A stretch of 64,000 nt of DNA from Ipomoea triloba (lineage: Eukaryota; Streptophyta; Magnoliopsida; Solanales; Convolvulaceae). Positions 11,801 to 22,223 of this stretch are shown in pieces (the stretch's first letter is position 1; each line of letters opens with the position of its first letter). The notes below the pieces were generated by a model. The model was given only the letters and a program-made list of their open reading frames with translations. It had not been told where the DNA came from and did no database searches. The stretch spans positions 15,338,205 through 15,402,204 of the forward strand of contig NC_044925.1 of NCBI RefSeq assembly GCF_003576645.1. Reading direction: 5' to 3'. Made by a program: the position numbers and the translations under genes.

Positions 11801-13076
11801 TGCATCCAAGAGCTCGGACTCTTCTGAGGTAATTGTCAATACCTCTTCTGCTCTCACTTCCTTTATGAATGCTATACAGGGTGTAGCAAGGACTCAAGAT
11901 ACCAACTTCAAATCTCTTAATGAGTCCATCAACAAAATCAAGAAGGACATCCGAAGGTAGAAAAAGAAGTCCACGATGCTTAACACTGATGAAAGGCTTG
12001 CCGCTCTCGAGAAAAAGATTGATAATTCATTTTCTGAAAATCTCATTTCTCTCGGATCACTGAAGGACTCGGTGAACGAAATCACAACCATAGAGCGCAA
12101 CCTAGTCACGAAGCATGCCTTTATCAAAGAGCGCCTTGATCTTTCCTGCTCAAAGCTCGAATATGTAAGTGAAAACCAACATGCAACAGCATCTCTCGTA
12201 TGTGAGTTCGAGTGGACCCTCAAAGAACTGCAAGTGTGCATCAATCGCCTGAGCAACAAGGTCGATATTCTCGTCGAAGTGAATGATGCCAACAAGGGGG
12301 AAAAGAAAGGAACGCCTCCGAGCACTTGCAAGGGAAAGGAAATTGTTGTCCGAAGGAATGATGATCCGGACAATGATGGTGTGGTTTCAAGAGAAAGGAA
12401 AGCCATTCTAAATATCAGAAAAACTCCATCCCCTTCACCATCTCCGAAGAGAACGCAGGATAAACCCTCAGGTGGTGAACCGAGCTCTAGAAGGAAAAAG
12501 CAAATGACTCGAAAAGTCAATGGGGAACCAATTGAATATGTTCCATACCAAGAAGGATCCGGAAAACCATGGCAAGAATGCAACATTCCACCTTTCTGGA
12601 ATAAAAAGCAGCCTATGGATAGAATGAACTTTCTGAGAGATCAAAATGAATTAGTCTATGAACAAAGAAAGAAGGATCAAGAGACCTTCAGGATTCAGCA
12701 AGAGGAACAAAAAAGGTTTGAAAAGATTGCCAAAGAGCTCGAGGAAGCAAATAAGATAGGCAAAACAGCTGAAGGACGAACCAAAGTGCTTGGCATTATC
12801 CAAATCCTAACTGCCACACAACAAAGCTTCTCCGATGGAATGAATGCTCCCGAACTAATAAACTGGTGGGACTGGGGAGTCATAAGAGGAGAAAACCTTG
12901 GTGAAGTTGTCCAAAATTACTTAATGCTGAAGTTACACAGAAAATATGCTTTCAAAATTGAAGGACTCGATACTGTGAAAGCAAGAAAGGAAATCAACGA
13001 TATGATCCAGCTCAAGGAACATGACATCCTTGAAAAAGAGAAGAAGACAAAGAAGAATGATGGAAGTTCAAAGTAG
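8858..13076 (+). pseudogene. Large post-pol (env-position) ORF of SIRE copy A, broken
   Basis: About 1,400 codons of one decayed reading frame. It opens with a Ser-rich N terminus. Around residues 115-160 it has an FYINAEV...VVNGTKV segment resembling the 'putative plant transposon protein' domain found in many plant element ORFs (family recalled, not searched). Next comes a very Lys/Ser/Glu-rich stretch (9810-10260), then acidic and coiled-coil-like regions, including NTDERLAALEKKID near 11980 and a QEEQKRFEKIAKELEEA segment near 12700, and a Lys-rich C terminus. Lesions: TAA 9500-9502, a frame change near 10590 (ATG and TAG overlap there), TAA 11338-11340, a frame change near 11630, TAG 11958-11960. 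The frame after each stop keeps the same composition. I see no signal peptide, membrane segment or fusion peptide, so an envelope role is not supported. Confidence 0.65.
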
Positions 13077-13310
13077 TTTGTCTCTAAATTTCTTTTAATT
13101 TTCTATGTTTGCTTTCTGTATTGTTCTTGAGATCATTTTAATGAATAAAAGATATATCTTTTGGGGCTCAGTGTGTGTGTGTTATCTAGTCACTTCTTTT
13201 TACTCCTCGAGCACTTATGTAAAACTTCAAACTATTCTGAAATACTTAGTGAAAATTCCTTTGTGAATAAAGAAAGCCGAATAGAATGAACTTATGGTGT
13301 TGGCATCATC
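13077..13310 (+). other. 3' untranslated stretch before PPT
   Basis: T-rich non-coding DNA after the last stop with a possible AATGAATAAA poly(A)-type signal near 13140-13149 and a short GT run. Confidence 0.5.
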
Positions 13311-13324
13311 AAAAAGGGGGAAAT
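13311..13324 (+). other. Polypurine tract
   Basis: AAAAAGGGGGAAAT immediately before the TG of the 3' LTR, the plus-strand primer site. Confidence 0.9.
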
Positions 13325-14549
13325 TGTTAGGAACCCCGAATCGTTGATTTTGATGATACCAACTATCCGAGGAGACCTCGAACTTATCTTTTGAATAGGT
13401 TCTTTTTTTTTTGTATCTCAATCTTTTTGAAACCGAACCCTTCAAGATCAATTGTTCACACCGGAGTCTTAAAGAACCCAACCGAAGAGTTGAGAGACCG
13501 AAGAATAGAAGATCCGAAGATATGAAGACTTGAAGAACCGAAGACTGAGGTCACAGGTCAAAAACTGGAAGGACCAAGCTTTTATTACCGAACAATCAAA
13601 AGAGTGATTGTCTCGAGGAAACCAAAAGAAATGATGAGGTCAATCATTCTAAACCAAGGCAAAGACATTCTCTGATAAATTGTCTTGTCCACTGCCTTGA
13701 GAATGGGTATAAACTGAATGTCAAATTGGGTCCTATGCAACAATCCCAATGAGCATTTAATGCTGCCAACCTTTTGAGAGACAAGAGACAAATTGTCCTT
13801 ACACAAAAGTGGACAAACGGCTAGAAAGTACTGACATTCTGAAAAAAGATGAAAGCTTTACCTATTGGATTTTACACACTGGATAATAGGTTTTGAATTT
13901 CATGTCCCCTCCAACGGATCTGAAAATTCCACCTATAAATACCCTTGTCTCATCTCACTTTGACAAGGTTGAAAAACGCGAAATATTGTCTAAAGCAAGC
14001 AAAATCTTTCAGTGTGATAAGCTTACAAGTGATACTCAGATTTCAAAATTCTTGTGTGAATTAGAAGATTATCAAGGCAACTAATCACAAGAATTTCAAG
14101 TTGGAGATTCATCACAACCTTTCAACCATCTCTACAAGTGAAGTAGAAAGAGGCGGAGTAAACTTGGAAGAAGTTGAAAAACCTAAAACAACAAGGCTGC
14201 CGGGCTTAGTGATCAAAGGAGCTTGTTGTAACGGAGTTTGTACTATAACGGGAAAATTAGTGCAAACCTTCACGTGTTGTGAAGAAGAGTGGAGTAGGCT
14301 TCGTTAACAACCGAACCACTATAAAAATCTCTCTCTCTATTCTTTACTTGCTCTTACATACTGCATCAAACATATCACTCAAACTAATATCTTTTACAAG
14401 ACAAATCTAAGTGCAAAGTATAATTAAAATTTGATACTATCTTTCCGCTGCATTAACTCTTTATTCCCCAAAAGTTTTGAAAATTCCCAGTGAGTCTATT
14501 CAACCTCCCCCCCCCTTCTAGACTCACTTTGTCACCACCGGGACCAACA
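13325..14549 (+). repeat. 3' LTR of SIRE copy A
   Basis: 1,225 bp, near-identical to 273-1495. Differences I can see by eye are about ten substitutions (for example CTCTAACT/CTCGAACT near the start and AACGTTTT/AACCTTTT in the middle), T- and C-run length changes, and a CT-repeat length change. Confidence 0.95.
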
Positions 14550-14580
14550 GGCGAGATAAGTACCTGTTTGGCATGTGTTA

Positions 14581-14690
14581 GTTTTTTGACTTCGCCTTTA
14601 CCTTTGCACGTCGCGATGTGCATGTTGATTATGTGTTACTGTTTTTTTACTTCGCCTTTACCTTTGCACGTCGCGATGCACACGTTGATT
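14581..14690. repeat. 60 bp tandem duplication
   Basis: Two copies, at 14581 and 14641, sharing ACTTCGCCTTTACCTTTGCA followed by CGTCGCGATG. Confidence 0.85.
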
Positions 14691-16840
14691 AGATGTCTAT
14701 CTTGGAAATTGTAAACTTATGGTTTAAAAAATTAAATTAAGTCAGTGTCCTTTGTCCTTGTTTCACATTTAGTAAGCATTTTGCATATTTGGAGACCATT
14801 CCTATCATTTTGTTGCAATTTCAATCGGCTGTGTTTTATTCTTCTCTCACACGATTCCTTGCGTATAAAATCGTGTTTGCGTTATCGTTTCATTCTAGAC
14901 TGTGAGAGTTCTTCGTCATTGTTGTCTATTGCATCCCTTTTATGCGTGTGCCTGTTTGGTCGCGTTTTATTAGTCCAGAAAAAAACAAAAAAAGAAATAG
15001 ACACAACTCATCGTACTTTGAATCGGTTAGTCTCTTGTGTTTTCCTTTTTCCTTTTTTTTTTTTTTAAATTATTCGCCGATTACTACATTTTCGTTTAAT
15101 TGTTTTCTTCTTTAATTTGTAATTGCCAACGCAGGAAAATAAACAAAAAACGATCGCCTCTCGAATCGGTTGGTCTCTTCTCTGTCACCAAGAAATAAAC
15201 AAACGAAAGAAGCAACGTATCGTTTATTGTTTGTCGTCGACCTATGCTTACATCGAAACACCATCCACTATGCCAGACGTATTTGATGCATGCCAATCAA
15301 TTACAAGTGATGAGCCTGACATGCCACGACTTAGTGCTTAAAGGTGCGTCGGATTGGTACTTAATGCCAATGACATTACGACAGGGGCTACGTCGATGTT
15401 AATCACAATTTCCCATACTTAGCTGCATCGAATTACAAACGAAGGTGCGTGGGTTGAACTTTTCTTGGTCGTGACCGTCGATAATGTGCGAACGTAAATT
15501 TATACTCCATATTATATTAGATTAGGTGTATACTATGGTTTTCTTGTTGTTTCATTATGACGGGCGTTTTGAAGCTGTCGTTGCTTACATCCCGCTGTTA
15601 TTGATACATTGTACATAGGAAAACACATGTTCTTCGCGCGATGGTGGTTCCAGTTTATTCTTATGACATGGTATACTCTCGTGTTGGCATTCTCTTCTAC
15701 CGGGAATGATTTCACCGTCGATAGTATGCATATAGGTAGTTAATTATTAATTAGATATGTACCATCGTTTTCCAGTTGTGTCGTTGTGATGACAGTTTTG
15801 AACTTGCTGTTGCTTAGATTCTGTTGTTACTATTTTACCGTACATATGTACGCATATTTTCTCCGCACGACATTTGCCGTCTTCTTTTTCTGGCTGTCGT
15901 TTTGGTTGAAAGGGTTCGACAGATTCTTCAGTTGGTTGTGGTCTTCGCGGCGATGAACAAAAATAAAGAAATCCAATTCTCCTTTGAACCGGTTGGTGTC
16001 TTCTATTTTCTTTTTTCTTCTTATTTTAGTATGGTTCCGTGATTATTGGGTTCTCAGCACGACATTTGTTGTCTTCTTCTTTTGGCTGAAAGACTTCAGC
16101 AAGTGTTTTAGTTGTTTTTGGTCTTCGCGGTGATCAACGGAAATAAAGAAATCTGATTCTCATTTGGACGGGGAAATAAACGAGCCAAACACGCACGTAG
16201 TTTTTGGGGCCGTAGATTTTACGTCGGAACGTCATTGACTATGACTGATGTATTTCATGCATCGGTATGAATAATTGCGATTTATAAGCTTGAGGTCCGA
16301 CGAATCGCCCTTTAAAGGTCCATCTGATCGGTACTTAAACTGAATGATATTGGCACAAGAGGTGCGTGAATGTTAACTGCAATTCCTGATACTTATGTCC
16401 ATGTTATTTTAACGCAAGGTGCGTCAATGCATTGGTTGGAGTGCGTCGCGTTACACTTTAACATGCAGAACCGTCTGTTACAACTTAGTTGCGTTGTTTC
16501 ATTCCATTAGGTGCGTTCATTGGCTCGCTTAGGTGTGCCGCATGTAACAGCAAGCTGGCCCGCAGCATCCCATCATCCCGCCATCCCACCGTTAATCATG
16601 CTGGTACAGGCTTCCTGAATTTTTCCTGTCGAGGGATCGCATGTAGTCCTTTCATCTATTTATGTTGAATCATATTCCTATTATCTCCTGTCCGCACCAA
16701 TGTGCCTGTCTATAATGTGCATTATGCATAATGTGCATATGTATATGTATATTGTTATATTTTGTTATATTGTTTACAAGCATATATGCATATGCATATG
16801 TATATTGTTATATATTGTTATATTGTTTACAAACACATAT

Positions 16841-16888
16841 TATAATAATTATTATTATTGTTGTTGTTGTTGTTGTTGTTGTTATTAC
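16841..16888. repeat. (TTA)n/(TTG)n microsatellite
   Basis: AAT/ATT units run into seven or more TTG units. The 143-codon plus-strand reading frame across it contains runs of Tyr and Cys and is not a gene. Confidence 0.9.
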
Positions 16889-17485
16889 TACAACACAAGA
16901 CCACAAACATGTATATCAAACTTTTCCTATTGTTTTGTTCCGAGAGGCACTTTGAAATGGCAGTGTTTAGATGCAGCAGTTTACTTTCTGGTCGTTTATC
17001 GTTCCAGCCTATGTAGACATGTTTTGTTGGCACAACATTGGTGTCTTCCTGCTAAAGGTTTCGTTCCGGATGAGACGGCCCGACATATGCTTCGTCCAGT
17101 ACAGATCTATGTTGGCTTTGTGCCGGAATAACGGTGGTCGGCTTTTGTTCTTTCCGATTTGTTCCGCGTGTGCTGTGCCTTCTTTTGCTCTGTTTTGACG
17201 ATATGACAAATCCTTTGTCTACCTCTACAGAATCTATAAGTGTAAATTCTTTTCAATCGTAGTAATTAATGCTTTCTTGTGAAAAATTTCGGTGCTTTAA
17301 GTGCGGGAATAAAAAAACATTTGTTATTTTGATACCAGATAAGGGCGTGCAGTCATTTAGACCGTCATGTTCGCTGCATGTCGCAATTAGCCACTGCTAT
17401 AAATTGGAAAATAAGCAGTGAAGAATAGGCATCTACCAGACTAACCCTGGTGTGATTATTTTTCTTATTATGTTTGTAGGTGTAA

Positions 17486-17964
17486 ATGGATTCCAATAAA
17501 AGCAAGGGAAATACTATAGCAACAGGGTTCATGCACTGCTATTATTGGCTCATTCTCACAAGGAAAAACCGTGCAATGATGAGCGATCTGAAGGCAGCTC
17601 AGTGTGGATACTATCCTGACAATTGTTCCATTTCCCCCATCGATGTTTCATCCGATGAAGACACTGATTTTCTAGATTATAGATCATCGATGTTCTATCT
17701 GACCAAGGACCTCAATTATTCGAGCCTGAGCGAGCCGCATGGCCAGGTCCCTTGCAAGATGCACTGCTGCATATTGGATTAGTGGCTGACAAAATTGTGC
17801 CAGTATCGCCCCTTCGAGAATTGAACGTTGGATCGATTCCCCGTGCAGCAAAGGATTCTGACATTGGCAATGACTATATGGACATGCTAAATTCTTATGA
17901 AGACTCTAAACGCGAAGTATCTACTGGTGCTAGCAAGCCACATGCAGAGTCCAGTTATAACTGA
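17486..17964 (+). pseudogene. Unidentified ORFs upstream of the Helitron-like exon
   Basis: Two overlapping frames (17486-17782 and 17752-17964) with fairly protein-like composition: FMHCYYWLILTRKNRAMM, then acidic DVSSDEDTDFLDYRSS. A TTGTAG|G acceptor-like site precedes them. They may be an early exon of the Helitron replicase gene or a captured piece. I do not recognise the product. A further short piece with KSRARFTTEEMHEGKRSKAK lies at 18330-18420 and ends in TAA. Confidence 0.35.
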
Positions 17965-18845
17965 TCCGCTGTTATTAGAGTTGTTGGTGTGCTGTGTCGT
18001 GATATCTTTTGTTAATAAATTAATAAGAAATTTATATTTATGAAACTGACAATGGTTCAAAGAAGGTGCATGTGTTTGGATTGGTGTCCTTTTGTTTAGA
18101 TTCATAAATCAATAACATATGTATTTTTCCCATTGCAAGCATTTGGATGCCAGATTCAAACTACTCAGTTACTGTGTTTTAACATGAGTTTTTTTCCCGA
18201 CTACTTGCATTTGAATGCCAAATTCTTAGTACTTATTACTTGTGTTTTATTTCGTTTTTAGTTCAGGTACCTTTATATCCTTATTTGAGTTCTACGCATT
18301 GTGCTTATTTACGGTTGACCTTGTGTTCAATCATGCAATCGTTTTCCAAAAGTCGTGCGCGCTTTACGACTGAAGAAATGCATGAGGGTAAAAGAAGTAA
18401 AGCTAAGGAAGCGTGGCAGTAACTATCACCAGAAGAAGAAATTCACAATGAAATGCAATGTTTAAACTCTCACACCGTATCTGGACAACCATCTCGTTCT
18501 TCGCCTATGCCATGTAATACAGGTGCACAACTTCTGGTCTAAGTTGATATTGTTAATGAATTCTTACATGTGCTTGTGTCCTGAGCTAACTGAACCTTTT
18601 TTTCCAATGTCTGGTGTTTTCATGTTCGTGTTACGGTCACATTATTCGTGCCATATATGCCATTTCGGAAACATGCACACACAAATCCACCTATTTTAAT
18701 CATTTGCTTATAAATGCACATATTGTATGCACATTAAATGATGAATGGTTCGTCCTATCACTTTGTCTGTTGCATTGTTCTTCTATTATTATTTGCGGAC
18801 AAATTTTATGGTATAGGGTGACCGTTTGTCTTACCAACAATTCCT

Positions 18846-21263
18846 GATTGTATTTATTGTGGCGCAAAGCGTACGCAATATGAGCCACCTGCATGGCTGC
18901 ATTTTGTTGTTGCAAGGGCGATGTTGTGCTTGTGTCAAACGATATGCCTTTGCTCTTGAATGACCTGTATACTGGAATTGATGATGTCTCAAGGGATTTC
19001 CATATATGTGTTAGGACTTACAACAACACATTTGCTTTTACTTCGCTTGGTATTCATTAGTATGACAAAAACCTTTCTAAGCGTAATAAGGACATATATA
19101 CGTTCAAAGTTTAGGGGAAAATGTATCATTTTATCAATGACATATTGCCTGATGGTTGTCCGCTGCGCAATTTGCAGCTCTATTTTTATGACACTGATCA
19201 TGAAATTCAAAATAAACTTGAAAGCGTTGTTAGATTGGACGAAAACATTAGCAAAGCTTTGATACAAGTTATGTCTTGCAATCCATACACAAATTTCTTT
19301 AGAAGTCTTAAGGATGTTGTTCACTCTTATGAATTTAGTATTTTGTTGAACTCTTAACCTTCACTGGTGATGTGTAGCAAAAATGAGTGATGGTGAATGT
19401 ACGGGTGTGAAATGTCGTTCCACTGAGGATTGGGGGTTATGGCACGCAATATGCAATCACAAAACTAGGCACTAGCACAAGGAAATCAACAAGAAGCTAA
19501 GCAAACAAAAACAAGGTAGAACAAACATATATAAACAATAGATAAATACAAAATAAAGAAATAGGACTCAAGTTAGGAGCATTACCATCTAGATGCTTTA
19601 ACACTTAAGGTTGGGGGAAGAACAATTTACCTAGGGTCTTGAGGCAAGCACAAATAAATCCTAGTCAAGACAAGGATTAGAACAAGGATTGTCCCACTCC
19701 CATGGTGTATCAACCCAAGTTCTTGAAGAACAAAAGCTATTTAAGCCCCAATCTACCCTTATTTCTATAGAAGGGAAATTGGGTTTGAGATTGGGATGGC
19801 TCAAGTCTTCCATCCAATTTTCATTGAGATGAAAGACTTTCCAAACACAAACAACAATTGCTACATATCAACTATTGCAAGATAAATTAAATACCCAACT
19901 CAAACTCAAGAACCCTAGGTTGGGGTTGTTTCCATTTTTCACAATAATCACAACCTAAGCATCAAAATAGATAATACAACCCTAACTCAAGCCTATAAAC
20001 TAACTACTCATGATTAAATAACATAAAGAACACAAACTCATAAGTAATAAACATAAATCTTGCAAAAGAAAAGAGATAAGGGGAAGAAAGCTTCTCTATT
20101 GGGGTAGTAGAATCATGAAATTGAAGCTTTAAATCCAAGATTACAAGCTCCAAAAGTGTTAATAAAAACATAGATCTAAGCCTAATCTAACCTAAAAAAA
20201 TGAAAGGAAGTGAATGGGAGTGTCTAGGGTTCAATTATGGGTCAAAATCGAGTTCAAAATGCTCAAAATGAGCTTAAATAATAACAGAGTAGGTGCCACA
20301 CGGCTACGTACACGGCTATGTAAGTGGCCTTGTACCAATTCCCTAGAAATGACATTTTTCACTATAAATCATCAAAAAACACACGGTCAGTGACATGACC
20401 ATGTGCTTGGCTGCGTATTTTGACCTTCAAAATGTTATCTATTGGATTTATAGTATTCAAGAAAGTTGTATCCCTTTGAGTTTTCTTTCCAATGGCGCAA
20501 GAATCACCTCATTTGGACATTCCTAGGCTGAGATATGGTCAAAATACCGAACAGTGGCAGATTTGGACGAAATCTGTAAGTTTGGATGACTTTGACCCAT
20601 TTGGCTTCCTTTTTAAGCTTTAATGTCTTCATGAGAGTTGTAGCCCTTTTAGTCTTCGTTCCAATGGCACAAAATTCACTCAATTTAGATATTTATAGGC
20701 CGAGATATCGTCCAATCACTAATACGTTGACGTTTAGTGCTAGAATTTCAACACCTTGACCTTTTGCTTCTCTTTTGTTTTAGTTTGTCCAAATGACCAA
20801 CACCATTGAAAATACAACTCTTAGGCTCCCTTGGAAGTGCTGCACCCATTTCCATAGCTTCTCCTTGACTTCCATTGACTCTAAATGCATCCAAAACGCA
20901 TGAAAATCCTCATCTTTGCTTCCAATTCTTTCCAACTCATACTCTTTGCAAAATAACACAAATAAGCACTAATTCTCATGAAATTTGGAATGATCTATAA
21001 ACAAAATGACTTAGTGACCTATAAACAAAATGACTTAGTGAAAGGGAGAAAAATATAAACAAATAAGCACTTATCAACTGGATCAAAGGGTTAACAATTC
21101 ACCAACTGCTTCTCAAGTTGTTGCTGTTTGGATAGAAGACTATGACGGGGTTGGAGATAATAGGAATATTAAGGTATATGCACACTGTGGTCAGTCACAG
21201 AATAGCCAATACTATTATGACTATTATGATCCATTTCAATATCATATGTTATTCCCATTTAGT
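18846..21263 (+). pseudogene. Helitron replicase N-terminal region, split by a solo LTR
   Basis: Decayed start of a Helitron Rep/helicase protein. Visible in order: a zinc-binding CIYCGAKRTQYEPPAWL motif at 18849; NDLYTGIDDVSRDFH and the hallmark RTYNNTFAFTSLG at 18960-19050; MYHFINDILPDGCPL and LQLYFYDTDHEIQNKL at 19120-19215; then, beyond the solo LTR, NNSPTASQVVAVWIEDYDG and YYYDYYDPFQYHMLFPF at 21097-21260. These match the region upstream of the Helitron_like_N/Rep domain (family recall). Stops (TAG near 19060 and 19113, TAA 19354) and frame changes kill it. The Rep HUH and helicase parts are absent. The 19368-21076 LTR lies within the coding frame, and one copy of its TSD keeps the frame aligned across the join. 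The CACTA element at 21364 follows closely. Confidence 0.8.
19368..21076 (+). mobile_element. Solo LTR, 1,709 bp
   Basis: TGATGTG...CTTATCA bounded with TSD ACTGG at 19363-19367 and 21077-21081. No PBS, PPT or coding sequence lies inside, so this is a solo LTR. Near the start it has AAATGTCGTTCCACTGAGGA, which recurs inverted in 27697-28899. The 3' half contains two diverged copies of a GTTGTA(G/T)CCCTTT...CCAATGGC(A/G)CAA...GAGATAT(G/C)GTC module at about 20465-20540 and 20635-20715, a pattern I have seen in other plant LTRs but cannot assign to a family. Confidence 0.85.
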
Positions 21264-21389
21264 GATACCTTATTGTTTTACCTTATTACTTTAACTTATT
21301 TTCCACAATATACCTACAGGAAAAGTCACCACTACAAGCGTATAGTCTACAATATCTTTCCATCACTACTACAAAAATACCTTTTAACG

Positions 21390-21640
21390 TCGGTTATTTT
21401 GGACATACGACGTCGGTTTTTTTTCGACGTAGTTCCAGCAGACGTTATAAATAAATTATACGACGTCAGTTTTAAAAAATCGACGTCGTATATTATTTTT
21501 TATTTTTTAATAAGTACATACGAGGTCGGTTTTGTGAAAAACCGACGTCGAATGTCATTTTTTTAAAAAAAAAATAGAGATACGGCGTCGGTTTTTTTTT
21601 TTATTTATAAAAACCGACGCCGTATCTCCTTTTAATTAAA
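21390..21640. repeat. CACTA left subterminal hairpins
   Basis: Successive inverted motifs of the type GACGTCGGTTTT...AAAACCGACGTC, each able to fold on itself. The last (about 21585-21626) is GGCGTCGGTTTT paired with AAAACCGACGCC. Subterminal repeats of this kind are the usual binding sites for the CACTA TNPA-like protein. Confidence 0.8.
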
Positions 21641-22223
21641 AAAATTGTATATTATTTAATTTATATTTATTTTATAAACTTTTGACGTAACCAACGTTTT
21701 TTATTCTTTTTTTTAAAAAAAATATTTGAGCAATGAAAATTAGATGAAAACAATAATATGGTTTGGTCGGCTATCTTCAGAGCAACACAACAAAAATCAT
21801 ATATCAATTTTAAGAGCTGCTAAACAACATAGCAAATGGAATTCCAGAACTACACTTTAAATTCAACCTCAATACAAATACAAAATACAGAGAAATAATG
21901 ATTCACGGCATCATACCACATATGTTAGCCACTTTTGTTGTGACAAAAGGGAGAACCAAGCAAAATAATTTAACAAAGTATCTTTTATTATGAATAGACC
22001 CCAATGGTTCATTACTGTAGCTTTCCTTAACAGTATATAGATTAGGGCAGAAATGGCGTTATGTAGTTTGACACCCTTGGAGTGCCTAATGACTTGCAGT
22101 GTGATGATAATCAACTTCTGACTTGCAGTGTGATGATAATCCACTTCTGTCAGAAATTTATATTAAAAACTAATATCATAAAAACTTTCCCCATAACATG
22201 TAAAAGGTACAAATAGATATCAT

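Larger units (their letters stand above)
273..14549 (+). mobile_element. Full-length SIRE-type Ty1/copia retrotransposon, copy A
   Basis: The 14,277 bp element starts TGTTAGG and ends CCAACA. A 5 bp target duplication GGCGA lies at 268-272 and 14550-14554. LTRs are 273-1495 and 13325-14549, and the PBS, PPT, gag, pol (order PR-INT-RT-RH, so Copia) and a 6 kb post-pol region all lie between them. The extra ORF region after pol and the size fit the SIRE/Maximus lineage. gag has two frame changes, pol one internal TAA, and the large post-pol frame three stops and two frame changes, so this copy could not make its own proteins. The LTRs differ by only about ten substitutions plus homopolymer lengths, which indicates a fairly recent insertion. 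Confidence 0.95.
14555..17485 (+). other. Non-coding region, probably the 5' part of a decayed Helitron
   Basis: No credible long ORF. The region has several internal diverged repeats. A 60 bp tandem pair holding TTCGCCTTTACCTTTGCACG starts at 14581 and 14641. Four dispersed copies of a GAA(T/C)CGGTTGGTCTCTT-like leader, each with an AATAAA(G/C)AAA word nearby, lie near 15020, 15160, 15985 and 16165. Two related blocks of about 180 bp lie at 15530-15700 and 15770-15960. A T-rich run and TTGTAG|G acceptor at 17478 lead into the first ORF of the Helitron-like gene. Assignment to the Helitron rests only on position. Confidence 0.4.

Noticed and set aside
8858..13076. Calling the large post-pol frame an envelope gene
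   Set aside because: Position alone suggests it; no signal peptide, membrane helix or glycoprotein-like features are visible.
16700..17131. 143-codon ORF with Cys and Tyr runs
   Set aside because: Created by a TTG/TAT microsatellite; composition is not that of a protein.
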